A stretch of 64,000 bases of DNA from Condylostoma magnum (GCA_920105805.1 CAKKTI010000084.1:1-64000); one strand, 5' to 3'; positions 23,443 through 35,223 are shown, numbered from the stretch's first letter. The notes: generated by a model not told the origin, from the letters alone. Made by a program: numbers and translations.

Positions 23443-25149
23443 ATGTCAAGACGTAACATAATGCTTAAAGAATTTGACATCCAGGCAGGTTGCTAGGGTG
23501 CATCCTCAATCCGCTGTGCACAACTAGGCAGACGTTCCCTGGGCGTACTGGTTGCTGGTGATGACTAGCGCAATGTACGTCTATGGAAACTTTCCCACTC
23601 ATCCTCTCTTATAAACTTCTCAGGGCATTCCAGTGACATTACATCAGTGGCATTCAGTATAACAGAAGAAGAAGTGTTCTCAGGCTCCTTTGGAGGAACA
23701 GTGATAGTGTGGGATTTAAACTCACAAAAAGCTATAAGTTGTCTAAAGGGTCATATGGCCTCGTGTTCCAGTATAGCCACTTACCCAATGATGTAATAAA
23801 ACTACCTCGCAACAGGGTCTGAGGATTGTAATGTAAAACTGTGGGATTTGCGGCGCAAATCCTGTATATAAACTTTTAAAGGACATAGAGGACCAGTACG
23901 CTCTGTTTTGTTCAGTCCAGACACTCGTTGGGTTGCTTCAGGTGGGGATGATGGAACAGTGAAGATCTGGGATTTGCAGACTGCTAGGAAGATCGCTGAT
24001 TTAAGTCTTACTTCACACGGAGTTACCAGCATGGTGTTCAACCCCCAGGATCTCAGTCTAGCCTCTGCACACTTAGACAGGACGGTTAAGTACTGGGATT
24101 TAGAGAACTTTGCGCATATTTCTACTACACCACCGGAAGCGACGCCTGTTCAGAAGCTTTGTTTTGAGCCGTAGGAGGGATAATTGATCTTTACAGCTGG
24201 GAATGATTCGTTGAAGCTGTGGGATTTAGAGAATGTGTAGCTTAAGGACTCAGTTGAGTCTAATTGGAGGGGAGTTCAGGATTTAGCTGTGGATTAGAAG
24301 GAGGAGATGGTATTGGGGCTTTGCTCGTATTAAAGCAGCTTTGGACTGTGGGGAGCTGATATCAAAACAATTCAGTATGATGGGGTGGAGTAATAGGAGG
24401 TTAGATAGAGAAGTTAGTCTGAATTTTAGTAGGTTGAGAAATTGGGATAAAGGCGGCAGAAGTCTAGTAATTACACACCGCAGAGAATGAATCCAGGGCC
24501 CAATCCGACGTTTTAGGCAAGCTTTGTGCCTACTGGGAAAAATGCGCCAATTGGACTGAATATTAACGATTTTTATCAGCCTGCTACGCAGTAATAGGTG
24601 AATGATGATGCGTTGTTGTTGGAAATATAAGAAAGTCATGATACTACTTTACAGATTTTAAGGTAAAAAGCTGCGGATGTAAGAAGGATTATGGGATTTT
24701 GGAATAGAAACGATGTAAATGGAACTATGAGTCAGTTGATGTAGGCTGGTAATGAAAGTGTAACTGCGGATGTACTGAATTATGCCATATTGTAGTAAAG
24801 TCCTAATATTACTCTAGATCATGTTGTATGCATTATACCCTTATCATTGTAATTAATTAATAGTAAGTATGAGAACTATATCGGGGTAGGGATTAGCATT
24901 GTTGATACATTATTATCTAGATTTGGCACTGTTATTACATCCACTTTAAGTGCTCCTACTGGAGTTGGGGTTGATTTAAGTATGGAAGAAAGGAAGAATA
25001 AGTGTGAAATGTGCTTTAAAGCTTTGTAAGAAGTAGCATGCAGTTAAAGTTTGTTAAAAACTGCGTAAAGGGAAACAGAAGTTGCAAAATAGGCAAATAA
25101 TTTAGTGCAGAAATTAAATTCATTTGAATGGGAAGCGAAAAGATGATAA
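23443..25149 (+). CDS. KATNB1: Katanin p80 regulatory subunit (WD40 + con80)
   Basis: About 568 residues from ATG 23443 (MSRRNIMLKEFDIQAGC). At least five WD40 repeats follow: NVRLWKL, GTVIVWDLNSQKAISCLKGH, NVKLWDLRRKSCIQTFKGH, SGGDDGTVKIWDLQTARK, DRTVKYWDLENF and SLKLWDLENV. After a Gln-rich linker the con80 domain appears (ILRQKAADVRRIMGFWNRND, NYAILQQSPNITLDHVVCII, YIGVGISIVDTLLSRFGTVI, ERKNKCEMCFKALQEV). The subunit targets the p60 AAA ATPase that severs microtubules. The end is EWEAKR then TGA TAA (25144-25149); TGA may be Trp and TAA the stop. Confidence 0.93.
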
Positions 25150-25344
25150 AATAGGGTAATAAATTGACTTATTATTATTCACTGTAGTTATAAGTGTAAA
25201 TATACTATAATTCTAGTCATATTGCCATTATTAGTTGTTTAATAACCTTTTATATCATCTATTTATATATCTACTTGCTATACTTACTAATTAACCTGTA
25301 TTTATCTAAAATTATACAGATAATCTTAAAATAAATTTGTAAAT

Positions 25345-25827
25345 ATGAATGACTAGTTTTTACACTAGTAATTGCTTTAGATTTAAGAACAACAAGATGG
25401 AGTAAAGGATAAATACGGGGTGCATTTTGACTATTAAGATTTATGCAGAAGACTAATAGATTTAAAACGTCACAGAGACAAGCAAGCATCTGTCTCCCGG
25501 CGTAGGAATCAAGGCAGGATGCAATCTTTACTAGTAAAACCTGTCCAGTAATAAGACAATTATCTAAATAAACAGTCTAAAACTCTATCTAAAGGTAAAA
25601 AAAGGACTAAAAGAAGTAAGATGAGCTAAGACTCACCGGAAAATTCGAATCAGTAAAGAAGAAAAAGATAACTCCCCATTTCTATGTTTCAAAAAAGAAG
25701 TGCTGGTGTCTTAGAGTTATATAATAATCAATTTTTGCTAAGGACACTTTAAATTTAGAATCAGCGTTCAAATTTAATACGTAAAAGCAGTAGAAAAGTC
25801 AGGAAAACTAATAGATTGTCACTTTAA
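25345..25827 (+). CDS. Hypothetical Gln/Arg-rich protein
   Basis: 160 residues from ATG 25345 (MNDQFLHQQLLQIQEQQDGV) to TAA 25825-25827. It is basic and low-complexity, rich in Gln, Lys and Arg (KGKKRTKRSKMSQDSPENSN). No domain recognised. It lies between katanin p80 and the docking-complex-like gene, whose ATG is 23 bp after the stop. Confidence 0.5.
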
Positions 25828-25843
25828 AATAAATTTTTGGTTT

Positions 25844-25850
25844 TATATAA
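25844..25850 (+). promoter_or_regulatory. TATATAA motif abutting the ATG at 25851
   Basis: The heptamer ends at the base before the start codon, exactly as at 20415-20421 on the minus strand. It may be part of a core promoter with nearly leaderless mRNA or a preferred start context. Confidence 0.3.
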
Positions 25851-27296
25851 ATGTATACAACATCTAACAGTAAATTTAGTAGGCCGGTTACTAGACAAAC
25901 TCCAAGGTTATTATAAAAAGAAGCTCTTAGCATGATTAGCAAGTTAGAAATGGAGAAATAAAGAAAAGTTTTACTGGATGAGTAAGCTAAAACTTTACAA
26001 AATGAAGTTGATAATGTAAAGAGGATTAAATGCAAAGACTAAGAAGTATTAAGGAATTAAGTTAAGGCATTAGAACGTAAGATTGCGTTTTCTAACATGA
26101 AACTAAGTGAGATACAAAACTAGAATTAATCATATAAATCAAAAATAGATGCATATAGAAAGGATAAAATTTAACAATAGAGTTTTCTCAAATCTTATTA
26201 ATCTGAGATAAAAGTAAAGCAAAAGTTTACTGTTGATTATTTCGATTAATAACAGTCTTTAACTTTTTAAGATGATTTGTAAAGATAAAGAATTATTAAC
26301 TTAAGAAGTAGAAGCTAGAAAAACAGAACCTTTTATAAACAAACAGTGTCAAAATTAAACACTACTCTATAGGAAGCAAATAAGCAGTTTGATTAGTTTT
26401 AATAATAAGAAGAATCTTAAACTTCAGATGATTGTATAGTATAAGTGAACTGGCTACTAAAAAGGTAAATTGAAGATGGACAACAGAAAGTCAGTGTAAA
26501 GAATAAACAACTTAATAACTATATGCATCATGTCAACAAAATGATAAAACTGTTTAATATTATTAAAGAAAGCAATGGCTAAAATAATCTAGAAGATGCT
26601 GTAGCTTCAATATCTAAGTCCTTTGAATAATAATAAAAAATAATAACTTATTTAGACTATCTTACAGTAGAAATCAATGCTGTAGAAGATACTTATAAAT
26701 AGTATAAAGAAATGATAGATGACTATAACCAAGATAAGTTTTAGACAAGAAAAAGTAAATCTAACCTTTGCCAGATTTTGAATGATAGATTATTTAAACT
26801 GGCATAAAAACTACATACTAAGAAAGTTCTAAATAATGGTATTTAATCAAATTTAGAATCAATCATGGAGCCTATTTTAAGAATTTTTCTATCTAACAGA
26901 GTATAATACAGTAAAATATTTGTAGATTTGAAGTGGTAAAATCTAATTTAACTGCTTGGCATTCTAGATGAGCAAATAGTATAGCAATATACTCCAATAG
27001 CACCAATATAGTAAAAGAATAAATCTTCTATAAAAAATAGAATAACCGCACAGATTCCAATAAAAACACTTATAGAAGCTTAAGATTTAGTTGATGACGC
27101 AGATATAAAAGATCATACTGCTCCAATTCAATTCAAAGAAATGCGTCAGAGAACTATAAGCATAGTAAAAAATGTAAACATCAAGCATTTAGGCTAAAGA
27201 ATGAGTGTAACACCTACTAAAAGACTCAGTATATTATAAGCCCAAAACAAAATGATAAATAGAAGTACAACCATTGTAAAAACTTCTCCAATTTAG
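25851..27296 (+). CDS. Outer dynein arm docking complex-like coiled-coil protein
   Basis: About 481 residues from ATG 25851 (MYTTSNSKFSRPVTRQTPR). Nearly continuous coiled coil to residue ~330. The N-terminal order, QVKALERKIAFSNMKLSEIQ then NQSYKSKIDAYRKDKIQQQ, resembles the ODA1/CCDC114/CCDC63 docking subunits (LE..L..A....NE...N..LR..ID.LR). The C-terminal ~90 residues are a basic Ser/Thr/Pro-rich tail (KHLGQRMSVTPTKRLSILQA). The stop is TAG 27294-27296 or tandem TAA TAA at 27363, which would add a hydrophobic stretch unlike the rest. An axonemal role is inferred. Confidence 0.6.
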
Positions 27297-27369
27297 CTTT
27301 TTAGTTTAACTTTTCTCCTAAAACATTCTTACTTAGCATTACCGGACATTTGTAATAAAAAATAATAAA

Positions 27370-27921
27370 ATGAACAATTTTTACAGTTGGGTAAAGCTAC
27401 CTTTGCAAATGCTCATAGCTGACAAGAAGTTGATATAAGAAATCAAGTAATCTCAATAGTCCACAGGCCAATTTGAAGAGTTAGTCAAACAAGCCAAACT
27501 TGAACTCGATGAAGCCGCCAGTGATTCTTCTATTTCTATTGAAAAAATACATTGTATTTCTAAGAAGATTAGAACGTATACTGGCTTAATTGCACAAAGA
27601 AGGTAGAAGCTGGTTTAATTGGCTATAAACTATGTGGTGGCTTATATTTAAAGTAAGATTTAGACCCCTAATGAAGAGAGTGAATCTAATGATTAACAGT
27701 CCTTAATGGAATAATGTCAGGAGATCTTAGAGAATCTGAGAGAGGATGAGAGAAAAATGGTTAGAAATTCTCCTATAAATTCAATTTTTAGATAACTTGA
27801 AAGAGTTTGTCTAAGTTATTTAAGATTATTCTAGTATAAGCAGGACTCAGAGGATAATTAAAGTACTAAAAGGAGCAAGTTAGAAGATATTGAAACTATT
27901 AATAATCTTAATGAGTTGTAA
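27370..27921 (+). CDS. Hypothetical helical protein
   Basis: 183 residues from ATG 27370 (MNNFYSWVKLPLQMLIADKK) to tandem TAA TAA 27919-27924. Predicted mostly helical (QFEELVKQAKLELDEAASDS, IHCISKKIRTYTGLIAQRRQ), resembling a MIT- or VPS-type helical bundle, but no motif allows a call. Acidic helices follow (CQEILENLREDERKM). It is the last gene before a hairpin-rich gap. Confidence 0.55.
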
Positions 27922-28110
27922 TAAATACATTTTTAATAAGTAATAGGTTATGTTTTCTGAGTTTGTAAAATATATATAAAGAAAGTATACGATTTTCTTA
28001 GATTAAATTAATGGTTTAAAATTGTGTTTTACAGTGGCAAATTTTAATGTGGAAATTCTAAGAAATGTTGAATTTAGACATATCTATTGATTTTAGCTAT
28101 AATACTTAAT

Positions 28111-28178
28111 TTCAATGCTAGAAGTGATATTATTTGCTTTGAAGATGTTAAGTCTTATTTGCCACTTCTAGCATTGAA
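28111..28178. repeat. Perfect 16-bp inverted repeat with 36-nt loop
   Basis: TTCAATGCTAGAAGTG at 28111-28126 and its exact reverse complement CACTTCTAGCATTGAA at 28163-28178. A 16-bp perfect arm is unlikely by chance here. It could be a structured RNA, a paired terminator for the convergent genes, or the remnant of a small mobile element. Confidence 0.8.
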
Positions 28179-28226
28179 TACCAGAAGTGAATTTAATGAA
28201 AAATGATTATAAGCGTGATTTATTGG

Positions 28227-28256
28227 CTCTATATGGTAATTAATGTCCATATAGAG
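28227..28256. repeat. Perfect 10-bp inverted repeat hairpin
   Basis: CTCTATATGG 28227-28236 and CCATATAGAG 28247-28256 with a 10-nt loop, 48 bp after the larger inverted repeat. Confidence 0.7.
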
Positions 28257-28646
28257 TTTTATTCATAGTGTTCCGTATTATAGGAAATATCTATTATATA
28301 ATGTACTAGTAATTTTCATAAAAAGTTATAAATGGCATAAAGCAATAAGAATAAAGGTCATTGTTACAGCTTATTCTTACAAGCTTGCCATACACTAGTA
28401 TATTGTTCTATGATTACAAATTTTTCCTAATAATTATTACACATGTTTATGAAAAGCATGAATATTATAATTGTTTCCTAAATGCTTTATAATTACCATT
28501 CTATTAGTTATTTCCAAATAACTCAAATTTAATCGTCAAAGCCTAATTATAAAGCTTGCAGCTTATTTCTTTCTATTATTTAACAAAAAACAATTTCTCC
28601 TATATAAATTTACCTCAACTTAATATTATCAACCTCCACGATTTTA

Positions 28647-30335
28647 TTATATATAATTCTAGAATAATAGTATTAGTAAACAAATAACTAAAGCTCTTGC
28701 AGAGTCATCATCTTCAAAATCTTGGATTAATTATTATATGCATGATGGATCTGAATTATCAATATTAGAATCACATTTACATACACCATTTTCACAATAT
28801 CCAACACCAGAGCACATATCAGGGCATATCTTTTCTTCAAACTTACAAAATAGCTCACCTCCATTCTTTGGACATTTGATAAATTCTGTGTTTAAATCAG
28901 GATAATCTTTGTATAAAAATATTGTTATTTCTTCTTCCTCAATAAACTTGCAAGTATCACTTTAAGATTCATAAATTTCAAAGTGATATTTTTCATATTC
29001 AAAATCACAGACTACTTTCATACATTTGGCGTATGGATCTGAAAATTATTCATCATTTTAGCTTACAGTGGCACATACACTATCAGGTCCAAATATTTCT
29101 TTAGTTTCTTAATCCTAAGTTTCCTCAACCCTTAAGCATGAATTTGCAGGATTATATTCTATAATCGGACAATACTCAAAATAAATGTTAGCACCGCCCC
29201 AGTAAGGGTTTAAATCATACTAATAGCAGTACTAAAGCTCTTCACTATAAGTATTATTATTGCAAGTATTCTTTGATAATCCGTGTATATCACATTACTA
29301 ATTAGTCTAATATTATTAATCAAAGCAAAACCCACGTTCAATATTAAGGCTATTTTCCTTTATGAACTCTTTGCATCTGGTATTGATGAAAACACACCCG
29401 AAATTTTTACCCCAGAATAACTTTTCAGCCCATTTTTCATCAGTTTAATACCATCCAGTATCATTTAAGGCCGATAGGGTAAATATACTGACAATACTAG
29501 GAGAGCTTAGAAAATCAGATGTCATTATATCCCCCTTTACTAAATAACTATCAAAATGGTCAAATGCCTACCCTTACCCCCCTTCATCCTCTAACTCCAA
29601 TCCAATAGCACTTTAACAATTTAAATGCTCTGACATTGCTACTGAAACTTACGGAGTTCTTAGTATCTTTACCTCTTTCCCCCTTCGTTATTAAACTGAG
29701 AATATATCCTCATAGTATCTTAATATTCCTCCAACCTGATAATACCCCTTTATTCAATTCTACATAAGCTAATGAGTAATTCCCATTACATGGAAAGTTT
29801 GATGCAGGATTGAAGCTAGTTTGTGTCTATTACTCAGATTTTTCCACAGATGAATATTTATATGGACAGATCCAGCTACTGGCTGGTATGAAATGGCATC
29901 ATATGTGCAATATGCCCCTCATCCTATTTCATCTATTGAGATTGTTCCAAATGACATGTATATAACTAAATCAGCATCAACTCCGTCTTCCTTATCGCTT
30001 TTAGGAACATCTACAAGTCCACATGTCTGCATGGCATCACTAAATGCAATTCTTCCTTAAGTCCTATTTACCTTTATAGCATTATGCAGATAGTACTCAG
30101 CTGCTTTTAAATATTAATTTAATTCGTATATTTGTTCTTCCTGTAAGCTATCTTTCAGAATATCTGCTTAATCATCATTAATTCTATATGTAACTCTCAA
30201 AGGCTTTCTTTCTTCCTATCTCTTGATTCCTTGTAGTCTTCTACCATAACTGTAACTTTAAGCCTCAGTAACGTTAAACTAGGGTGGATGTGCACACTTG
30301 TGTGCTATTGCTGTAATTACTAATAATGCCAACAT
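28647..30335 (-). CDS. Leishmanolysin-like (M8/GP63) surface protein with altered HExxH
   Basis: About 562 residues. Signal peptide MLALLVITAIAHKCAHPP. Family landmarks follow in order: LRVTYRINDD, ADLVIYMSFG, AYCTYDAISYQPVAGSVHIN, the zinc site LHQTFHVMGITHQ, then LNCQSAIGLELEDEGGQG and FDHFDSYLVKGDIMTSDF. The site is HQTFH, not HExxH: the catalytic Glu is Gln (CAA codon), while the two His and the downstream third His are kept. Zinc binding may persist but hydrolysis should be lost or weak. The C-terminus has EGF-like cysteines (CPDMCSGVGYCENGVCKC) and a hydrophobic tail (ALVICLLILLF), probably a GPI signal. Stop is TAA TAA 28649-28644 or TAG 28661-28659. Confidence 0.85.
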
Positions 30336-30387
30336 TTATTACTACAGAAGTAGCTTATATTAGAAATATACATAAGTTTTTATTACA

Positions 30388-31341
30388 CTAATTTAGCTGA
30401 ACTGAAGACTTTATCTTTTATCTCCTATACCGCGAATTTGAAGGCTCCTTTCGTAGTTTTAAAGCTGATTTTGCTCTAGAAAATCGTGGTTTAGGTCCGT
30501 AGGTTGTTTGTTTTAGTGTTTCACTTAATGAACTGAATTAATTAGGTCTTACTGTGTTAGGAATATGAGAAGAAACGTTTTTATCTGTTACTTTTTGGTT
30601 TTTAAAGCATGTTAAGCGTTTAAGCTTTCTTTGTAGCTCTGCTGCTTAGGTGCACTTTTACTCAAATTGAATCCTATAAAACTCACTTGTTTTAGGATCC
30701 TCCGAGCCTGTTGTTGTTAGTGTAAAATTCTTTGGCTGTATTCATTGATTCGAGACCTTTAGTTAAGTTCATTCTTACTCTAGTCTCTTTGTTCTTGATT
30801 CCAGAACCATAATACTATCATCCTTGGTATTATCTTATGATTCTTATTTATTGTTTTTTATTTGATGTATTTGCTCATCTATTTCTTTAATTCTGGCTCT
30901 AGTTTCCTAGCAATCCTTGTTTATTTCACTCTCCTACCTATTTTAAGAGGAAACCATATCATCGTGTATCTTTCAATTCTCTTCTAACTTCCCTTCTAGA
31001 TTATCAACAAATAATTTCAGCTGATTTTACGACTTTATGTGGCTTCTTATCTCATTTTCTAGTTTTTACATAGATTTTTAATACAAATCATCCTCATTCA
31101 TCTTTTAATACTTCTCAGTGTCCCATATGCTCTACTTAGTTTTTATTAAATCTTTAGTAATAGTTCTTATAAATTTCAAAGCCTTTGAAACAGACATGTC
31201 TAGTACTTAACTTAATTTACTAATTTCAGGATAAGCTTAAAGTCCCTGTATATAACTTACTAAAGACTAGTACTCTGAGAAGACTAGAACACATAGATCA
31301 TGTAACTTAGTCTCTAAATAGTCGATTCTTTTACTATCCAT
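30388..31341 (-). CDS. Hypothetical coiled-coil protein
   Basis: 317 residues from ATG 31341 (MDSKRIDYLETKLHDLCVLV) to TAG 30390-30388. A coiled coil spans residues ~70-210 (LYQKSMQKLENEIRSHIKSQ, LKLFVDNLEGKLEENWKIHD, ARIKEIDEQIHQIKNNKQES). The tail is basic (SRAKSALKLRKEPSNSRYRR). Not recognised; centrosomal or basal-body linker proteins often look like this. Its ATG faces the acyltransferase ATG across 14 bp. Confidence 0.6.
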
Positions 31342-31355
31342 ACTATTTTTGAAAT
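31342..31355. promoter_or_regulatory. 14-bp divergent intergenic region
   Basis: Only ACTATTTTTGAAAT separates the minus-strand ATG (31339-31341) from the plus-strand ATG (31356-31358). Any promoter must extend into coding sequence, or the transcripts overlap at their 5' ends. Confidence 0.55.
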
Positions 31356-32114
31356 ATGGAACTATCTCGACTAACTTTTGCAGTCCGGTTTATCTACGTT
31401 TACTATATCTACTCTGCATTTTGCCTATTCATAAGAGTCTGGACAGTTGAAGACATTCTTAAGCATTGAGCTAAGCATAACTATTGGTTTTGTGAAATAG
31501 AAATTGAGACCTTGCCTAATTCCAGCAAGATTACACAGAAAGATAAGTCTCTGCTGCTTGGAAACCATCGCTCTATATCAGATTTCTTTGTTCATGATAA
31601 TGTGACTAATCACAATTGTTACTATTTATCAAGGGCGCTAGTTGCTGTGATGTTCCCATGTGTAGGAATTGCTACCTATATACAAAATTTAGTATGGTTC
31701 TTCAAGCGTGGGAATACTTCATCTGATTTTGAGAAGTTTTATAAGTGGATTGACGCAAAATTCGAAGATAGATTCCCTGGAAGATACTGCTTGAATGTTT
31801 ATCCTGAAGGACATAGGAACCTAGGAAGAGAAGCGTTGAAATTAAGGACTGGAATGCTGAGATATGCTTGGGACAGGTAGTTGACCGTCTAGGTATACAT
31901 TATTCTAGGATACGACAATGTGATAAATGAAACTAAGTTTAAGGCAAAGCCAGGAGCTTCAAAATGTTTGGCTAAGATCGATAAGGAAATTGATAGTAAA
32001 GATTTCAAAAGTGTTGAAGAGTTTATTCAGGCTATAGTTGAGTCATTTGGCCAGACCTATAAGCTAGTTAGTTCCCAGTATGAAGAAAAAATTGGGGAGA
32101 AGTTAGGAAACTAA
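31356..32114 (+). CDS. PlsC-type lysophospholipid acyltransferase (LPLAT)
   Basis: 252 residues from ATG 31356 (MELSRLTFAVRFIYVYYIYS), with a hydrophobic N-terminal anchor. The catalytic HX4D is NHRSISDFF and the acyl-acceptor motif is YPEGHRNLG, corresponding to the family's PEGTR; both essential residues of HX4D are present. Members move acyl groups from acyl-CoA to lysophosphatidate or lysocardiolipin at the ER or mitochondria; the LCLAT/AGPAT-3/5-like subgroup seems closest. It ends with tandem TAA TAG 32112-32117 where the family ends. Confidence 0.85.
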
Positions 32115-32149
32115 TAGATTATTCTTATGTTAATAATTTTCAGCTTAGT

Positions 32150-32722
32150 CTACTTATAGAAGTTTGGAAAAGTTGACTTCTAGATAATCTTTTAACAGAT
32201 TTATAGGTACTTTTTACCTTTTTCTTTTATTAAGGTGTAGATTGAGCTAGATTGTCTAAGAAATACTGAAAATTCTAAAACCAATTTGTAGAATTGCTTT
32301 TTTCTAATGTTTTTGGGCTTTTACTTAATTGTCTATAACAATTACGGATTTTAGTCATAACATAGGCCAAAAATTTCGCCTTTTGTTCTAGTTGAACTAA
32401 AGAATAAGTCATAGAAACCTATCGAGTCTCTTTCATACAATTTTTCTTATGTAAAAATTACAAATTATTCATATTTGTTATATGTACGTAGCCTGTCAGA
32501 CAGCTCAGGATAAGAAGATTTGTATTGGTTTAATTCCTGTATATATCTTTAGATTGTACTAAAGTATTCATTTATCTAGAAATCTTATTGGGAGTTACCA
32601 TTAGCAGTGACTTGCTAATTACTTAAAGCTTACTGTAGCTAGTCAGGGGTTTTGTTATAATTATTTTTATTAGTAAAAGAGTTAGAGGAGGCTTATTATT
32701 TATATCTTCTCTCTACACTCAT
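32150..32722 (-). CDS. Hypothetical Gln-rich protein
   Basis: About 190 residues from ATG 32722 (MSVERRYKQQASSNSFTNKN). The middle reads IQRYIQELNQYKSSYPELSD then RLRTYNKYEQFVIFTQEKLY; no family recognised. The stop is TAG 32152-32150 (ending NFYK) or TAG 32113-32111, which would overlap the stop of the convergent acyltransferase. Confidence 0.55.
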
Positions 32723-33294
32723 ATTTTATTATTTCATTTAGCATAATTAAAGTTAAGCTAAATTATTAGTATGTTGATTTAATAATATGACTTGCCTAAT
32801 CACTTTCTAGGTTGATATACTCTATCGGCTTTAAGTAAATCATTATTTTACACCTTAAGTGCATGTCTATAATGGTTTATTTTGTAATTTATATGTGATT
32901 GAAAAGAAGTTAGTTAGAATTATTAATTTATATCATTTGGAGAATAAAGATATTTCAAATGGTAGAAGGTCTTTATTAATTATATTCAAGTAAATCTCAA
33001 CCATAAGTGTTTTAAATATGGAGAAATGTAATAATAATCTTAAGCTTTTATTACTTAGTATAATTTCTCCTTTTAATTTGTAATAGCCACATAATTATTA
33101 AAATATAGATTATAACTACTAATATAACTAGGCTTGAATTTTACATATAATATTAGCATATTTGATAGGAATGTGTACTAAAATCTAATAAAATGCATAC
33201 ACATTTCTACAAGCAAAAATATTTCTATATGTAATAATAAAGGACATTAATCCCAATCGCTTATAATAATATTCCTTTTAATACAAATTTAAAT
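32723..33294. other. AT-rich divergent intergenic region
   Basis: About 570 bp between a minus-strand and a plus-strand start. No coding frame recognised. It contains an imperfect hairpin around 33019-33070 whose outer arms are GGAGAAAT and ATTTCTCC, and a smaller ATTTG/CAAAT stem near 32935-32963. Confidence 0.5.
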
Positions 33295-34149
33295 ATGGGT
33301 TGCTGCCATTCAAGGGAGAGCTAATAAAATCATAAACTGGAAGATTTAAAAGAAGAGCCTAAATCATAGGCATCATTAAATAAATCTATGTTAAATATTT
33401 CTTTTAACGAGACAATTGATTTAAATATAACCTAAGGAGCCAGCGATATAATAGAAAATATGATAATTACAATATAATCAAACACTCCTACTAACTACAA
33501 AAGATCTTATATTTAAGAAATAGGAAAACCAACTACAAAAGGAGCTGCTACACTTTTAAAGCTCATCAAACTAACAAAGTAAATACCTTAAACAATCTCA
33601 TAATCCTTAGAAAATAATTACAGCATAATTTTAGAGATTTACAATAATCATAACACAGATTAAAAGGACTATTTGCTGATTTTATTAGAAAAAGTTATTG
33701 AAAACTTCAGCTGGAAATGCAGAAATGAACTAGTTGTATTGAATATTTTTAATCATCTGTTTAGATATTTCAGGTAATCTAATAGCTTTCTTAGAAGGGC
33801 AGCAATCAATATAAGTTACAATATTTATAAGAATAATTAAAAAGCCAAAATTTAGTTTTTAAGTCTAAACGGGGGTAATGTGCTATTAGAAATGCTATAC
33901 AGAGAAAGAGAGAATATGATCTGTCTTGATAGAGTTATCGATTACATAATAGAGATACTAATTAATCAAGATAAGCAGCCTAATAATTAAAATATACAGA
34001 TTATGATGGAATAATTCAGCAGTGATTAAATTTTAAATCACATTCAGACTGACAAAATGAATCAAAATCTATAGAAAAAGTTTAATTAGCTACAGGATCT
34101 TCTAGTATTCAGGAAAAAGAGTTTTTTAAGTAATTTGATCAACAGTTAA
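33295..34149 (+). CDS. Hypothetical acylated protein (MGCC N-terminus), armadillo-like
   Basis: 284 residues from ATG 33295. MGCCHSRES is a strong myristoylation plus double-palmitoylation signal, so it should sit on a membrane. Residues ~85-225 are helical repeats of armadillo or HEAT character (YLLILLEKVIENFSWKCRNE, LVVLNIFNHLFRYFRQSNSF, LRRAAINISYNIYKNNQKAK, NGGNVLLEMLYRERENM). No family named. It ends with tandem TAA TAG 34147-34152. Confidence 0.6.
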
Positions 34150-35223
34150 TAGCAATCGTATTTGTGTTGTTTAATAGCTTTAAAATGGATTTTAAATATT
34201 AGAAATGTTTATATTTTTAGACTTTTATCAAAAAGTATGTAAGAGTTGTATTTAACCAATGATTATTACTACAAATAATAATCTGTTTAATTAATCATTA
34301 TTTGTAAATAGATGAAGGTTAAAAGGTTATTTGAATGTAAAATTGTAAGTAAACTAAAAAGATATCATTTTTCACTATAGCAGTTCCTACCACTTTCAAT
34401 AAATTTTAAAATTCCAGCATGTATAGTAAACTATTATTGTTAATAATAAGTTGGTAATTTTATAGGAGTATGCTTTAAATTTTAATGCATTGTAATACTG
34501 GAGCGATGCTTTGCCATACTCCTTGTTAATTTGCTTTATTATAATTTTTCCAGTTTAAAGTTTTAATATATCTTTAAGCCTTTAATTTTAACTAAAAACA
34601 AACTATGCAATGGCATTTCCAGAATAAAGCAATTATTCAGTAGTATTGATAGCTATTAACATATATAGTATAAGTCAGTATAATTTTCTATTTAATATTA
34701 ATAAGAATAAAGTAATTCTAGATGAATGAAATAAACATAGAGATATGTGTCGCTTCATCCATTACCTTATTAATGCCAAAGTCCCCTTTTATTATAAATT
34801 AAACCATTTTTACTTATCTTATGATTGAGCTATAGTTTAAATTAGACTAAAACATGTTGCTTTATTTTGTACTACTTGCCTTAATATAATAGGTTTAAGT
34901 CTACCTTTGATTAGTAACCTCATTATTTAATCAATGTAATGTAAAGATAGCATACTAAATATAATCGAACGCATAATTCAACATAAGCCCAAACCCGTTG
35001 ATATTATATAACCTTTGCATATTTAATATATTTACTAACATAATATTTAATAGTTATATCAAATAAAGTAATTGAACCGTTCCATTTTAGTTTATAAATT
35101 ACTGGGATTATCCTAACAAAACTGCAAATATATTTTATTCTACAACAATACAATATAACTAATAAATTCACTATCCGCATAAATCAGTTTATAAATTCTT
35201 TTAAGTTTCCCTTCTAGAATAAT
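34150..35223. other. AT-rich intergenic region with hairpins
   Basis: About 1070 bp with no convincing reading frame. GGAGTATG at 34466-34473 pairs with CATACTCC at 34515-34522 across about 41 nt, and ACAAATAAT at 34271-34279 pairs with ATTATTTGT near 34297-34305. The longest clean gap in the window; it may hold regulatory or RNA elements I cannot name. Confidence 0.45.

Larger units (their letters stand above)
27922..28646. other. Long AT-rich gap with several inverted repeats
   Basis: About 725 bp between convergent genes, unusually long for this locus. It contains a perfect 16-bp inverted repeat (28111-28126 with 28163-28178), a perfect 10-bp one (28227-28236 with 28247-28256) and an imperfect ~100-bp hairpin around 28303-28402. 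No convincing protein frame or known RNA was recognised. Confidence 0.6.
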
